Under the pieces are notes generated by a model. It ran no database searches and had not been told where the DNA came from. It worked only from the letters and a program-made list of their open reading frames with translations. Below are positions 1 through 7,840 of a DNA stretch of 63,141 bases, piece after piece (positions within the stretch are counted from its first letter, which is position 1; every line of letters starts with the position of its first letter). This stretch comes from an uncultured Acidobacteriia bacterium. GTDB taxonomy: Bacteria > Acidobacteriota > Terriglobia > Bryobacterales > Bryobacteraceae. The DNA lies in the NCBI GenBank assembly GCA_903923395.1, contig CAIXXM010000054.1, forward strand, positions 1 to 63,141, given 5' to 3'. The position numbers and the translations under genes are program-made.

Positions 1-295
1 CTGAGGCGAGTTTGTTTTCGATGTGGAGCCCTATCCGTTTCCCTGAATCAACCGCTTGAAATACGAATAGAATATCGGTCTCGCCTTCTCTTTGAACCAC
101 TTCGATGTGGCCAGTATCGGGATTCGGCAAGGAAACCGAGACCTTGCACCAGGGGTGGTCTGACCTTGACCAGATGTCGGCAGAGATAGTTCCGCTGAAC
201 CTCGTCTTGCCGATGAACCAGTGGCGGAAGTCAGCATTATCAATGAGGGCGCGTTCTAGAGCCTGATCGAGAACTTTCTCTGTGATATTTGGCAT
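1..295 (-). CDS. Partial PD-(D/E)XK nuclease-like protein (runs off the left edge)
   Basis: An open frame reads leftward from ATG at 295 to the window edge with no stop (98 codons, C-terminus missing). Near the visible end, TDILFVF is followed about 13 residues later by LHIENKLAS. A D preceding a hydrophobic strand and then E-N-K resembles the D...(D/E)xK core of restriction-like nucleases. An in-frame stop lies about 90 nt upstream of the ATG and no other start codon intervenes, so ATG 295 is the only sensible start. It is transcribed away from the recombinase genes and probably belongs to the cargo of the integrated element. The family assignment rests on this short motif and the rest of the protein is not visible. 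Confidence 0.55.
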   Translation of the reverse strand, partial: MPNITEKVLDQALERALIDNADFRHWFIGKTRFSGTISADIWSRSDHPWCKVSVSLPNPDTGHIEVVQREGETDILFVFQAVDSGKRIGLHIENKLAS

Positions 296-438
296 CCAGC
301 GTATTTTAAATTGTACTGAGCCTTTGAGGTGGCGTTGGAGTGGAAGTGAAAACTTGCCGAACGGAATCGGACTGGTCCTGACTCATGACCGACAACCCTT
401 TTAGAATCAGCAATGATATATATTCTGTAGAATAGTTA

Positions 439-467
439 TTGACTGCTCATGTTTACTCACCCATAAT
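439..467 (+). promoter_or_regulatory. Near-consensus sigma70-type promoter for the recombinase genes
   Basis: TTGACT (439-444) and CATAAT (462-467) are separated by exactly 17 nt in an AT-rich stretch. The expected transcription start, 6-7 nt after the -10 box, coincides with the ATG at 474. No Shine-Dalgarno sequence is visible, so a leaderless mRNA is predicted. The boxes are seen; the start site is inferred. Confidence 0.6.
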
Positions 468-473
468 CAAGAC

Positions 474-1142
474 ATGGTTAAAGCGTTCGCATATCTCAGA
501 GTCTCCGGCAAAGGCCAGGTTGAGGGAGACGGCTTCACGCGGCAGTTGGCAGCAATCCGCAAGTACGCCGAAGCGAACGATATCAAGATCGTGAAGGTGT
601 TCCGGGAAGAAGGCGTGAGCGGTACCAAGGAACTGGAGAACAGACCGGCATTCCTCGAAATGATGACCGCGTTGCACTCGAACGGTACCAAACTGGTGAT
701 GGTTGAGAAACTGGACCGGCTGGCGCGGGACCTGATGATTCAGGAAACCATCATCGGGGACCTGCGGAAAAACGGTTTTGATCTGGTGAGCGCCATGGAA
801 CCGGACCTGTTGCAGGATGACCCCTCACGCAAGCTGATGCGCCAGATCTTCGGGGCCATTGCCGAATACGAAAAGACCATGTTGGTTATCAAGCTCCGGG
901 GCGCACGGAACCGGCAGCGGGCGAAGACGGGCCACTGTGAGGGCGCAAAGGTGTACGGCACACTTCCGGGTGAGGCCGAAGTGATTGAACGGCTCAAGGC
1001 CTTGCGGGCCGAAGGAATGGGGTTTGACCGGATCGCGGCACGGTTGAACGAAGAGGGCGTTAAGCCTCGACGCGGTGCACGCTGGCACGGGCTAACAGTG
1101 AACAATATTCTAACCGGCAAGGGCCGGAAGGGGGACAAGTAG
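474..1142 (+). CDS. Serine site-specific recombinase (resolvase/invertase family)
   Basis: 222 aa. The N-terminus AYLRVSGKGQ carries the catalytic Ser11, preceded by Arg9. The family core follows with EEGVSGT, an EKLDRLARD segment that carries the active-site arginines, and an AIAEYEK helix (about residues 1-145). The C-terminus (about 165-215) is a short Hin-like helix-turn-helix containing GMGFDRIAARLNEEG, so this is a small resolvase/invertase-sized enzyme and not a large serine integrase. It acts by breaking DNA through a phosphoserine link to resolve, invert or integrate DNA. Its stop lies 2 bp before the start of the tyrosine integrase, so the two are almost certainly co-transcribed from the promoter at 439-467. 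Confidence 0.9.
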   Translation: MVKAFAYLRVSGKGQVEGDGFTRQLAAIRKYAEANDIKIVKVFREEGVSGTKELENRPAFLEMMTALHSNGTKLVMVEKLDRLARDLMIQETIIGDLRKNGFDLVSAMEPDLLQDDPSRKLMRQIFGAIAEYEKTMLVIKLRGARNRQRAKTGHCEGAKVYGTLPGEAEVIERLKALRAEGMGFDRIAARLNEEGVKPRRGARWHGLTVNNILTGKGRKGDK

Positions 1143-1144
1143 AG

Positions 1145-2326
1145 ATGGGTGTCTTCAAACGCGGCGGAACGTACTGGTTCAAGTTCAACTGGAACGGCGA
1201 AACCATTCGGGAGTCTGCAAAGACCGGCAACAAGCGGACGGCGGAACAGATCGAAGCTGCACGGAAAACGCAACTTGCCAAGGGCGAAGTGGGCATCCGG
1301 GACCGGGACCCGGTTCCTACTTTTGCCGTGTTCGTGAAGAAAGACTTCCTTCCCCACATTGAGGCGAACTTCGCCAGCAAGAAAACTACCCTTGCCTACT
1401 ACCGGACCCAATTGGCGCACCTGACCGGCTATCCTGCTCTGGCAAAGGCGAAGCTGAATGAAATCAACTCCGAAGTGATCGCGGGTTTCATCGAACGGCA
1501 GCGCGCCGAAGAGTATCAGGTTTCGAGCATCAACCGTGCTTTGCAGGTTTTACGGCGGGCTTTGAACCTTGCGGTGGAATGGGAGCGGGTTGAGAAGCTG
1601 CCGGTGAAGATTTCCCTTGTGACCGGGGAACGGCGGCGGGAACGCGTTCTCTCTGAGGATGAGGAAGCCGTATATCTCCAGGCGGCGCGGAACATCGGAG
1701 ATGAGACGATGCGGGCCTATGAAAAGGCATTGCAAGGCATCCGGGCAACTGAACGTGGGGAGCAACCAAAGAAACCGGAAGACCCGTACCTGCTCGAAGA
1801 TGTCGCTATCATCCTGCTCGATTGCGGATTGCGTCCCGAAGAGTGCTACCGGCTGCGGTGGGAATACTTCCGGGGCGATACGATTTACATCCCGCATGGG
1901 AAGACAGTCAACGCACGGCGGGAAATCCCATTGTCAGACCGGGCGCGCGAGGTTCTGGAGCGGCGGCGCGGTGGGGAATCGCCATGGGTGTTTTCTGCTC
2001 CAACTGCCAGTGGTCATATGGAACAGTCCACTCTGAAACGGCAGCACAAGAAGGCCTGTACTGAAGGGAAGCTGGCGGAATTCGTACCGTACACCTTCCG
2101 TCACACTTGCCTGACCCGGTGGGCGGGGATTCTGGACCCGTACACGCTGGCATACTTGGCAGGACACAGCGACTTCGGGACCACGCGGCGCTACGTTCAC
2201 CCCAATTTGAATACCGCACGGGAAGCACTGGAGAAGGCACGGAAGGCACAGGGTGGGCACAAATCTGGGCACAATCCAAAGACCGCTTCCAAGCCGGAAA
2301 CGGCGGCTATCCGTGCAATTGCATGA
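1145..2326 (+). CDS. Tyrosine site-specific recombinase (phage-type integrase)
   Basis: 393 aa. The N-terminal part holds a short arm-binding segment (GVFKRGGTYW) and a SAM-like core-binding domain (about 60-160). The catalytic domain (about 165-360) shows Arg230 (CGLRPEE), a possible Lys253, Y316-T-F-R319-H-T in place of the usual HxxRHT, His341 (LAGHSD) and the nucleophile Tyr350 (TTRRYVHP). The basic, Ala-rich tail is probably flexible. The gene ends 16 bp from the 3' end of a tRNA-Arg gene, the usual arrangement for an integrase beside its attachment site, which places the element to the left of the tRNA. Its pairing with a serine recombinase 2 bp upstream is unusual. Confidence 0.93.
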   Translation: MGVFKRGGTYWFKFNWNGETIRESAKTGNKRTAEQIEAARKTQLAKGEVGIRDRDPVPTFAVFVKKDFLPHIEANFASKKTTLAYYRTQLAHLTGYPALAKAKLNEINSEVIAGFIERQRAEEYQVSSINRALQVLRRALNLAVEWERVEKLPVKISLVTGERRRERVLSEDEEAVYLQAARNIGDETMRAYEKALQGIRATERGEQPKKPEDPYLLEDVAIILLDCGLRPEECYRLRWEYFRGDTIYIPHGKTVNARREIPLSDRAREVLERRRGGESPWVFSAPTASGHMEQSTLKRQHKKACTEGKLAEFVPYTFRHTCLTRWAGILDPYTLAYLAGHSDFGTTRRYVHPNLNTAREALEKARKAQGGHKSGHNPKTASKPETAAIRAIA

Positions 2327-2342
2327 GGGGAAAGAAGATGGG

Positions 2343-2365
2343 TGGTGCGCCCGAGAGGATTCGAA
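2343..2365. other. Candidate attachment site (tRNA-Arg 3' end)
   Basis: The T-arm and acceptor end of tRNA-Arg lie directly against the integrase gene. Integrases of this type usually recombine within the 3' end of a tRNA gene, and the element restores it. No second copy of this segment is apparent in the window, so the other junction should lie beyond the left edge. This is an inference from layout. Confidence 0.4.
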
Positions 2366-2419
2366 CCTCTGGCCTTTTGCTCCGGAGGCAAACGCTCTAT
2401 CCAGCTGAGCTACGGGCGC
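2343..2419 (-). tRNA. tRNA-Arg (anticodon CCG)
   Basis: On the minus strand a 7-bp acceptor stem GCGCCCG/CGGGCGC, a D-arm GCTC...GAGC, an anticodon arm TTTGC-CTCCGGA-GCAAA with anticodon CCG, and a T-arm AGAGG-TTCGAAT-CCTCT fold into a standard cloverleaf. The discriminator is A and CCA is encoded in the DNA (2343-2345). It reads CGG arginine codons. Its 3' half faces the integrase gene and is the likely integration target. Confidence 0.96.
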
Positions 2420-2502
2420 ATTAACTACATAGTAGCGCAGGGGCCGTTGTGTTATTCTCAAAAAACGACCGGCCCGTGATGTTTCGCGGGTCAACACAGC
2501 GC

Positions 2503-2596
2503 GGAGAGATGCCTGAGTGGTCGAAAGGAGCGGTTTGCTAAACCGTCGTAGTGCTTTAAAGCGCTACCGAGGGTTCGAATCCCTCTCTCTCCGCCA
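2503..2596 (+). tRNA. tRNA-Ser (anticodon GCT)
   Basis: Acceptor stem GGAGAGA/TCTCTCC, anticodon loop TTGCTAA (anticodon GCT), a long variable arm typical of class II serine tRNAs, T-loop TTCGAAT and an encoded CCA (2594-2596). It is divergent from the tRNA-Arg gene. The 83 bp between them must hold both promoters. It reads AGC/AGT serine codons. Confidence 0.96.
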
Positions 2597-2607
2597 GATT
2601 TTCCTGC

Positions 2608-3549
2608 CTATTCCCGGTCGCTCCCGGCCAGCACCACCACTTTTTGAAGACACCCGGGCCCGCTTCCAGTGGATATTCCACTTTGGGGAGCCAGCGCGTG
2701 CAATCCCCGCTCCAAATCACCGCCGAAGAGACCCAACTGATACGCCCCCTCGGGTATTCCGTCAAAAATGAACCGTCCTGCCGCGTCGGTTTCCGTATAG
2801 AACACCTCACCGCCGCGGGATAGGCCTACCGTCACCGCTGCCACGGGAGACTCCACTCTTTCAGCATCTTTCGGCCAATCCTGCCGGGGGTTGGAGGTGA
2901 CGAAACCTTCCACGCGGGTGGTGGGATGCTCTTCGTCCTCATAAAACGAAAGGTAGGCAAGATCTTCGCCGGCATCCGTCAGGCGTTTTGTCCGGTAGCA
3001 GCGACTGGTTTCGAGGCGGCCGGTTTCCTCATCACCATCGGCGTAGACCAGGTAGGTTTGGCCCTTCTGAAACGGGATGCCGCACTCACCGGTGTCAGTC
3101 CAGACCACAATCGTGTCGTCATCGGAAGCATCACCGTCATCGTCCTTGGGGAGTTTGTACGGCTTGCGCAGGCGGAATGTGGTGCGGACGCCTTCGGTGA
3201 CGAGAGTATGGAAAACCTGAGACAGTGCGGCATGGGTTGCGGCATCGGCGATGCGCTGCAGCATCTCTTTTTCGACATCGGCGAAGAGCGCGGCGTAAAT
3301 CTGCTTGCGCCGGAGCAGGCCCGCTGGAGTGGCTTCCTCTTCCAGGCGGGACATTTCGGCGACGGGAGCACCGGCAAGGACTTCGCGCGAATGATAGGGA
3401 TCCAGAAAGCGCGGCTCAACTTTCAGCACCGTGCCGGTGAAGACAGCTTCCGCGCTGGCGGTTTCCTGGCAGGCACCATAGCGGACGACGCACTTACACG
3501 GCAATGCAGGCAGCGCGGCGAGAACCAGCAGAAGCATCACACGGAACAT
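2608..3549 (-). CDS. Secreted TIMP/netrin-like protein with carboxypeptidase-regulatory-like domain
   Basis: 313 aa from ATG 3549. A GAGGG lies 9 nt upstream of this ATG, which I prefer to the TTG at 3555. A signal peptide (MLLLVLAALPALP) is followed at once by CKC and then a spaced Cys and AVFTGTV. This is the layout of the netrin/TIMP (NTR) fold, in which a Cys-x-Cys follows the cleavage site. Near residues 130-190 there is an acidic DDDGDASDDD stretch and further Cys (GECGIPF, SRCYR). The last 90 residues contain TETDAAGRFIFDGIPEGAY, typical of carboxypeptidase-regulatory/SdrD-like beta-sandwich domains. Its function is unknown; it is probably periplasmic or on the cell surface. It is the last gene of the leftward operon starting near 7728. 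Confidence 0.65.
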   Translation of the reverse strand: MFRVMLLLVLAALPALPCKCVVRYGACQETASAEAVFTGTVLKVEPRFLDPYHSREVLAGAPVAEMSRLEEEATPAGLLRRKQIYAALFADVEKEMLQRIADAATHAALSQVFHTLVTEGVRTTFRLRKPYKLPKDDDGDASDDDTIVVWTDTGECGIPFQKGQTYLVYADGDEETGRLETSRCYRTKRLTDAGEDLAYLSFYEDEEHPTTRVEGFVTSNPRQDWPKDAERVESPVAAVTVGLSRGGEVFYTETDAAGRFIFDGIPEGAYQLGLFGGDLERGLHALAPQSGISTGSGPGCLQKVVVLAGSDRE

Positions 3550-3551
3550 CG

Positions 3552-4793
3552 TCAATAACCCTCATCCAATTGGGGCAAGGGCAGAGGAAAGCGCAGTGCA
3601 CAGAGGAAGAGACAGAGCAGCACGACGGCTTTGACCTGCCCGCCGAAACCGAAGTCCTCCCACAGCAGATAACTTTGCGGTGTGAAGATAACAGCGAAGG
3701 GCACTAAGAAGAGGAGCATCTGGCGCAGAGTCAGACACGCAGCCCCGCGCGCCAGGAAGATAAGGAAGAGTCCCCAGGCGATATATAAGTGCGAGAGCGT
3801 GTAATCGTAAGAGACATAGGGGAAGGTCACCATCGCCACCAAACACGCCATAACACAGTTCAGCACGGGAAGCTTCCGCAAACGGAACCAGTAGAGAAGC
3901 AGGAAGCCGCCACCGGTAAGCGCCGCATAGGCATTGACGGTTTTTGTAAGCACGTCCGGGACGTCATCCGTGTTGCCGAACCACTGGCGCAGGATCTGCT
4001 TCCAGACGGCGAACAACGAATGGTCAAACCCGATTTCCTTATAATCCCAGTAAAGCGTGTACCATTCCTTGAAAGAGGCCATGGCATTGGATATGTGCTG
4101 CTGGGCGGCAAGGGGATTTGGCCCAATCCAGCAGAGTGAGCCATAAGTGGACCCGGCGAAGGTCAAGATACCGAAGATCAGCTCTTTCCAGCGCTGCTTT
4201 CTTACCAGCAGCAGGAATAAGATCGCGGGGAAGAACTTAGTCGCCGCGATGAGCCCGAAACAGCCTGCCGCCCAGTAATACTTCTTCCTGGCGAAGAGCA
4301 GGATCGAGAGCAGCATGACCGGCCAGATCATGCCCTCAAAGTTGCCGCGGTCCATAGTGTAAAGCAGAGGGTAATTGAGTAACAGGGTTGCCGGAATCGC
4401 CCAGAAGAAACCGGACCCCTGCAAGCTGCGCGCCAGCCAAAGTGCGGCAGTGGCGGCGGTAACTGCCACCACTCCCAGCATCAAATACCAGGGTGATGCC
4501 ATCGCCTTGCTCAGAAAGCTGAAGGCGACAAAGGCCGGGGCTCCGTAATTGAACGTATCCCCAAACTTCTCAAAGAATTCTTTGGCACTGGCCGTGCTGC
4601 GAAAGCGGGATGCAAAGACGGCAAAGTCAGAAAAGCGGTAGTCCGGATCGAAAAGGAATGTATTCGCCGGGTAACCCAGACCCCGCATCGTTTGTATCCC
4701 AACGACTAACAGCGCCAGGGCGAAGAGGATCACAAGAAGCCACGTGTAGATCCGGACCGCTCTCTTCGCCAGAGCAGCGGATGTCGCACTCAT
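3552..4793 (-). CDS. Polytopic membrane protein, GT87-like (DUF2029) glycosyltransferase
   Basis: 413 aa from ATG 4793, chosen because it overlaps the TGA of the upstream gene as ATGA; the longer open frame has a non-hydrophobic, Arg-rich extension. About ten hydrophobic helices are visible. The first (WLLVILFALALLVVGIQ) is followed by a periplasmic loop with DPDYRFSDFAVFASRF, resembling the early-loop Asp of GT-C enzymes such as the mannosyltransferases of family GT87. These use polyprenyl-phosphate sugars as donors outside the inner membrane. The acceptor cannot be inferred. The neighbouring genes are secreted hydrolases and a secreted NTR-like protein, so an envelope role is plausible. Confidence 0.6.
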   Translation of the reverse strand: MSATSAALAKRAVRIYTWLLVILFALALLVVGIQTMRGLGYPANTFLFDPDYRFSDFAVFASRFRSTASAKEFFEKFGDTFNYGAPAFVAFSFLSKAMASPWYLMLGVVAVTAATAALWLARSLQGSGFFWAIPATLLLNYPLLYTMDRGNFEGMIWPVMLLSILLFARKKYYWAAGCFGLIAATKFFPAILFLLLVRKQRWKELIFGILTFAGSTYGSLCWIGPNPLAAQQHISNAMASFKEWYTLYWDYKEIGFDHSLFAVWKQILRQWFGNTDDVPDVLTKTVNAYAALTGGGFLLLYWFRLRKLPVLNCVMACLVAMVTFPYVSYDYTLSHLYIAWGLFLIFLARGAACLTLRQMLLFLVPFAVIFTPQSYLLWEDFGFGGQVKAVVLLCLFLCALRFPLPLPQLDEGY

Positions 4794-6259
4794 TTCGCGC
4801 GGGCCTTTGCGACCATATCCTTTACGTCCTTCATCAGAGTTGGTCCGTGGTAGGGAATGCCGTCTTTGACTGTCCACTCCACGCCGCCGCCAGTGGGTCC
4901 GATCTTGGGATAGAGGACCTTGAAATCTTCGAGCGGGTTGCCGTTGACTACGATCACGTCCCCAGCCCAACCGGCCCGCACGCGGCCCAGTTTCATTTGC
5001 TGGCCGAGAATCCGGGCATTGTTCTCCGTGCAGTGCTGCACCACCTTGAGGGGATGGAAGCCGGCTTCCTGGTGCAGTTCCATCTCGCGTATCAGGCCGA
5101 TGCCGTACATCTGATAGATGAACCCGGCATCATCGCCGCAGCCGATCAAACCGCCGCGCTTGCCGAATTCCTTGAGGGCATCCATCTCAATGCGGTAATT
5201 CTCGCGCCAGAAGACTTCATCGGTGGTGGTCCAATTGACGAAGTAACTGCCGTGGTTCGCGAGATTGGGTTCAAAGTACTTTTCCAGCGTGGGGTGCAGA
5301 TAGTCTTTGAAGATAGGTTGCGTTTGTGCGCGCTGCAGGTCGCGGCTGGCTTCATAGATATCCAAAGTCGGGACCCAGGCGACGCTGGCTTTGATCATGC
5401 CGTCCAGAACATCCAGCAGGCGCTTGGGATTAGCTTCGCGCCAGAGATGGCCGGCATAGCGGAACCGGTCGGCTTCATCCAGGTAGTTATACGAAGCCGG
5501 GAAATTCTGGACGCCGCCATCAATCGCCGCATCGGGGATACCATACCAGTGTTCGATACTCGTGGTGCCGAGCCGGATATCATCCCAAGCGGTCGTTTCG
5601 CCCACACCGCCATGGTGCGCGACGGGCAGGCCGGCCTTGTGCGCTTCTTCAAGCAGGCCTTCCATCACGTCACGATAGGTGCCAACGATCTTAATGCCAT
5701 CCACGCCGGCGGCCTTGAACTGCCGGACCTTCGCGCGTGCTTCTTCAGCGTTCTTCGGCGTGGGTGCATTATTGAACATCGGATAGACGAAAATCCGCGG
5801 CGAGGCCACCTTGCCCGCAGCACTATCGGCCCGCAACTGCAGGGTCTTCTTCATGTCACTGCCCACGTCGCGGACGCTGGTGATGCCGCACGCGAGCCAG
5901 ATCTTCAGTTCGTAATCGAGCGGCTGGGGAATACCCGCACGCTCATCCTGCACATGGGCGTGAACATTGATCAACCCCGGCATGACGTACTTGCCGGCGG
6001 CATCGATCTCAGCGTCGCCAGCCGGGATTCTGCGCCCTCTCGCAGGCACGACATCCGTAATGGTGCCGTTGACGATGGCAATATCCATGGGACCGGAAAC
6101 CGGTGCGCCATTGCCCTCAATCACCATGGCGTTGCGGATCACCACGCGCCCGTAACGCTTGCCGCTCTCCGGCTTCGGTGCTGTCTGCGCACAGGCCAGG
6201 CCGGCCGACAGGAGAAGAATCCAACCAAATCTCATATCTGGGCAGGATACCGCGTTCAC
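4790..6259 (-). CDS. Secreted amidohydrolase (imidazolonepropionase-like)
   Basis: 489 aa from GTG 6259, which overlaps the previous stop as GTGA and has an AGGCGGA just upstream; ATG 6235 is an alternative that still leaves a signal peptide (ILLLSAGLACAQ). The beta-sandwich start (VVIRNAMVIEGNG) leads to the metal motif LINVHAHVQDE (HxH). An internal strand with GIKIVGT carries the likely carboxylated-Lys position, followed by VAHHGG and a metal-binding Asp region with GCGDDAGF. The C-terminal LGRVRAGWAGDVIVVNGNPLEDF is typical of this subgroup. Such enzymes hydrolyse C-N bonds of cyclic amides or dipeptides with one or two metal ions; the substrate is unknown. It is co-transcribed with a glycosidase and a GT87-like protein. 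Confidence 0.85.
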   Translation of the reverse strand: MNAVSCPDMRFGWILLLSAGLACAQTAPKPESGKRYGRVVIRNAMVIEGNGAPVSGPMDIAIVNGTITDVVPARGRRIPAGDAEIDAAGKYVMPGLINVHAHVQDERAGIPQPLDYELKIWLACGITSVRDVGSDMKKTLQLRADSAAGKVASPRIFVYPMFNNAPTPKNAEEARAKVRQFKAAGVDGIKIVGTYRDVMEGLLEEAHKAGLPVAHHGGVGETTAWDDIRLGTTSIEHWYGIPDAAIDGGVQNFPASYNYLDEADRFRYAGHLWREANPKRLLDVLDGMIKASVAWVPTLDIYEASRDLQRAQTQPIFKDYLHPTLEKYFEPNLANHGSYFVNWTTTDEVFWRENYRIEMDALKEFGKRGGLIGCGDDAGFIYQMYGIGLIREMELHQEAGFHPLKVVQHCTENNARILGQQMKLGRVRAGWAGDVIVVNGNPLEDFKVLYPKIGPTGGGVEWTVKDGIPYHGPTLMKDVKDMVAKARAK

Positions 6260-7728
6260 TCCGCCTTGCGGAACCTCACTGCCATGTAAGGCTTTGCCGG
6301 CAGCTTCATGTCGAATTTCCCTTCGAAGATACCGGGCACCGGGGTGATGGTCATTTCCCAGGGATCAATCCACTCCGCCTTGTACTTCGAACCCTTGGCG
6401 AGGTCGAAGGTATGGTCGGCTGGCTGGTTCAAATCGAAGTAGAAGAGATAGTATTTGCCGGGCTGTCCGGCACCCAGATAATAAGTGGACTGGCTGTCCA
6501 GCCCTTCAGCCGGACCCTCTTCCATCAGCTTTCGCAGAAATGCTATCCGTTTCGGGCGATCGCCCTTCAGCACACCGCCCTTCGACCACCACAGAACATC
6601 ATGCGGATCGAGATAAGTTTCTGCATGGCCGGCGTACGCCCCCTGCACAGCGGCCAGCCAGAAGCGCCGCACCATTTCCTGCGCGGAGAGATTGCCCCAG
6701 CGCTGGTGGATGTTGCCCTCGTATTTGCACTCGTCATACACGACGGGCTTGCGGTATTTCTGCACGTATTCCAGGGCTTTGTCGAGATCAGAACTCTGCA
6801 GGCTCACATGTGTGACCCAGGGCTTCAAGTGATCATAGAGAACGGTCCCGTTGTGGATACCGCGGAGATGCTGCGAGGGATCACTTTCCTGCACGATCCG
6901 GAAGTAACGGTCCCAATCCGCCATGGTCTTGTTCTTCATGAAGTCATACTCGTTCGCCATGGACCACCAGACATTCCGGTAGGCGGCGAGTCTCGCGACG
7001 ATGTAATGGAGATAGCGGTCATCCACCTCCGCGGGCATCTTCGAGTAACCCCAATTGTCGTAGGGATGAAAGAGGATAAGATCGGCTTCAATGCCCAGTG
7101 CGCCGAGTTCCTTGACCCGCTTTTCCAGATGAGCGAAGAAGGCCGGGTTGAACTGCGTGAAATCATTCACGCCCTTGGCGTCCCGCGGGAAGGGATAGTA
7201 GACAGGCTCGTTGTTATTAAACGAGTAGTGCTTCGGGAAGACGCACATGCGCATTTTGTTAAAGGGCGAGGTCTTCAGGGTGCGGAGCGTCTGTTCCTCC
7301 AGCGCGTCGCCCTGGTGAGTCCAGGCGTAGGAGGTGGTGCCGACGGGAACATACGGTGTGCCATCAGCATAAGCGAAGTGGGTGGTGTACTTCACGCCCA
7401 CCGGACCATGGTTGCCAGCCGCCGCGGGACGCACGGTAACAACACCGGTCTTGTTATTCAGCGCGGGAACATTACTGTAAGTGGAGTAACTCCACTCCCC
7501 CGTTTCATCCGGCATCAGGCGGACTTTGTAGGTTCCTCCGCCATCATAGAAGCCTTCCGCATCCAGAACACGGTTCTTGAAACGGAACTTCGCGCCGAAC
7601 TTCACATCGACAAAGGGATTCCCTGTGGCCGGACCTTGGAAAGAGGCCTCAAAGATCCCCCAGCGTTCCACATCCTGCGCGAAGGTCAGCGCGGGCATAA
7701 GCATTGCAGCAGCAAGCAACAGTCTCAT
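6256..7728 (-). CDS. Secreted DUF5060-type glycoside hydrolase
   Basis: 490 aa with a clear signal peptide (LLLAAAMLMPALTFAQ). An N-terminal beta-sandwich (about 20-110, DUF5060-like, with GFYDGGGTYKVRLMP and TGEWSY) precedes a TIM barrel. The barrel contains WWSMANEYDFM, where the Glu after Asn fits the acid/base of clan A glycosidases, and VVYDECKYEG, where the Glu fits the nucleophile. A small C-terminal beta domain follows. The family acts on plant or bacterial polysaccharides; the exact linkage cannot be read from the sequence. It heads the leftward operon and is divergent from a CE15 esterase, suggesting a small polysaccharide-use locus. Confidence 0.78.
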   Translation of the reverse strand: MRLLLAAAMLMPALTFAQDVERWGIFEASFQGPATGNPFVDVKFGAKFRFKNRVLDAEGFYDGGGTYKVRLMPDETGEWSYSTYSNVPALNNKTGVVTVRPAAAGNHGPVGVKYTTHFAYADGTPYVPVGTTSYAWTHQGDALEEQTLRTLKTSPFNKMRMCVFPKHYSFNNNEPVYYPFPRDAKGVNDFTQFNPAFFAHLEKRVKELGALGIEADLILFHPYDNWGYSKMPAEVDDRYLHYIVARLAAYRNVWWSMANEYDFMKNKTMADWDRYFRIVQESDPSQHLRGIHNGTVLYDHLKPWVTHVSLQSSDLDKALEYVQKYRKPVVYDECKYEGNIHQRWGNLSAQEMVRRFWLAAVQGAYAGHAETYLDPHDVLWWSKGGVLKGDRPKRIAFLRKLMEEGPAEGLDSQSTYYLGAGQPGKYYLFYFDLNQPADHTFDLAKGSKYKAEWIDPWEMTITPVPGIFEGKFDMKLPAKPYMAVRFRKAE

Positions 7729-7840
7729 CGCGCGAAGAATATCAGATCCGGCTCATTTGCGCTCATGGGAGGCCCACTCCTGAAATCCTCCCGGGGGCGC
7801 GGACGCACTTCCCGGGTGGTCTTCAGATAACATAACGGGC

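Noticed and set aside
4610-6289. Long plus-strand open frame (559 codons) across the amidohydrolase gene
   Set aside because: It is antisense to a gene with clear active-site motifs and signal peptide and shows no family features of its own. High-GC codon bias produces such shadows.
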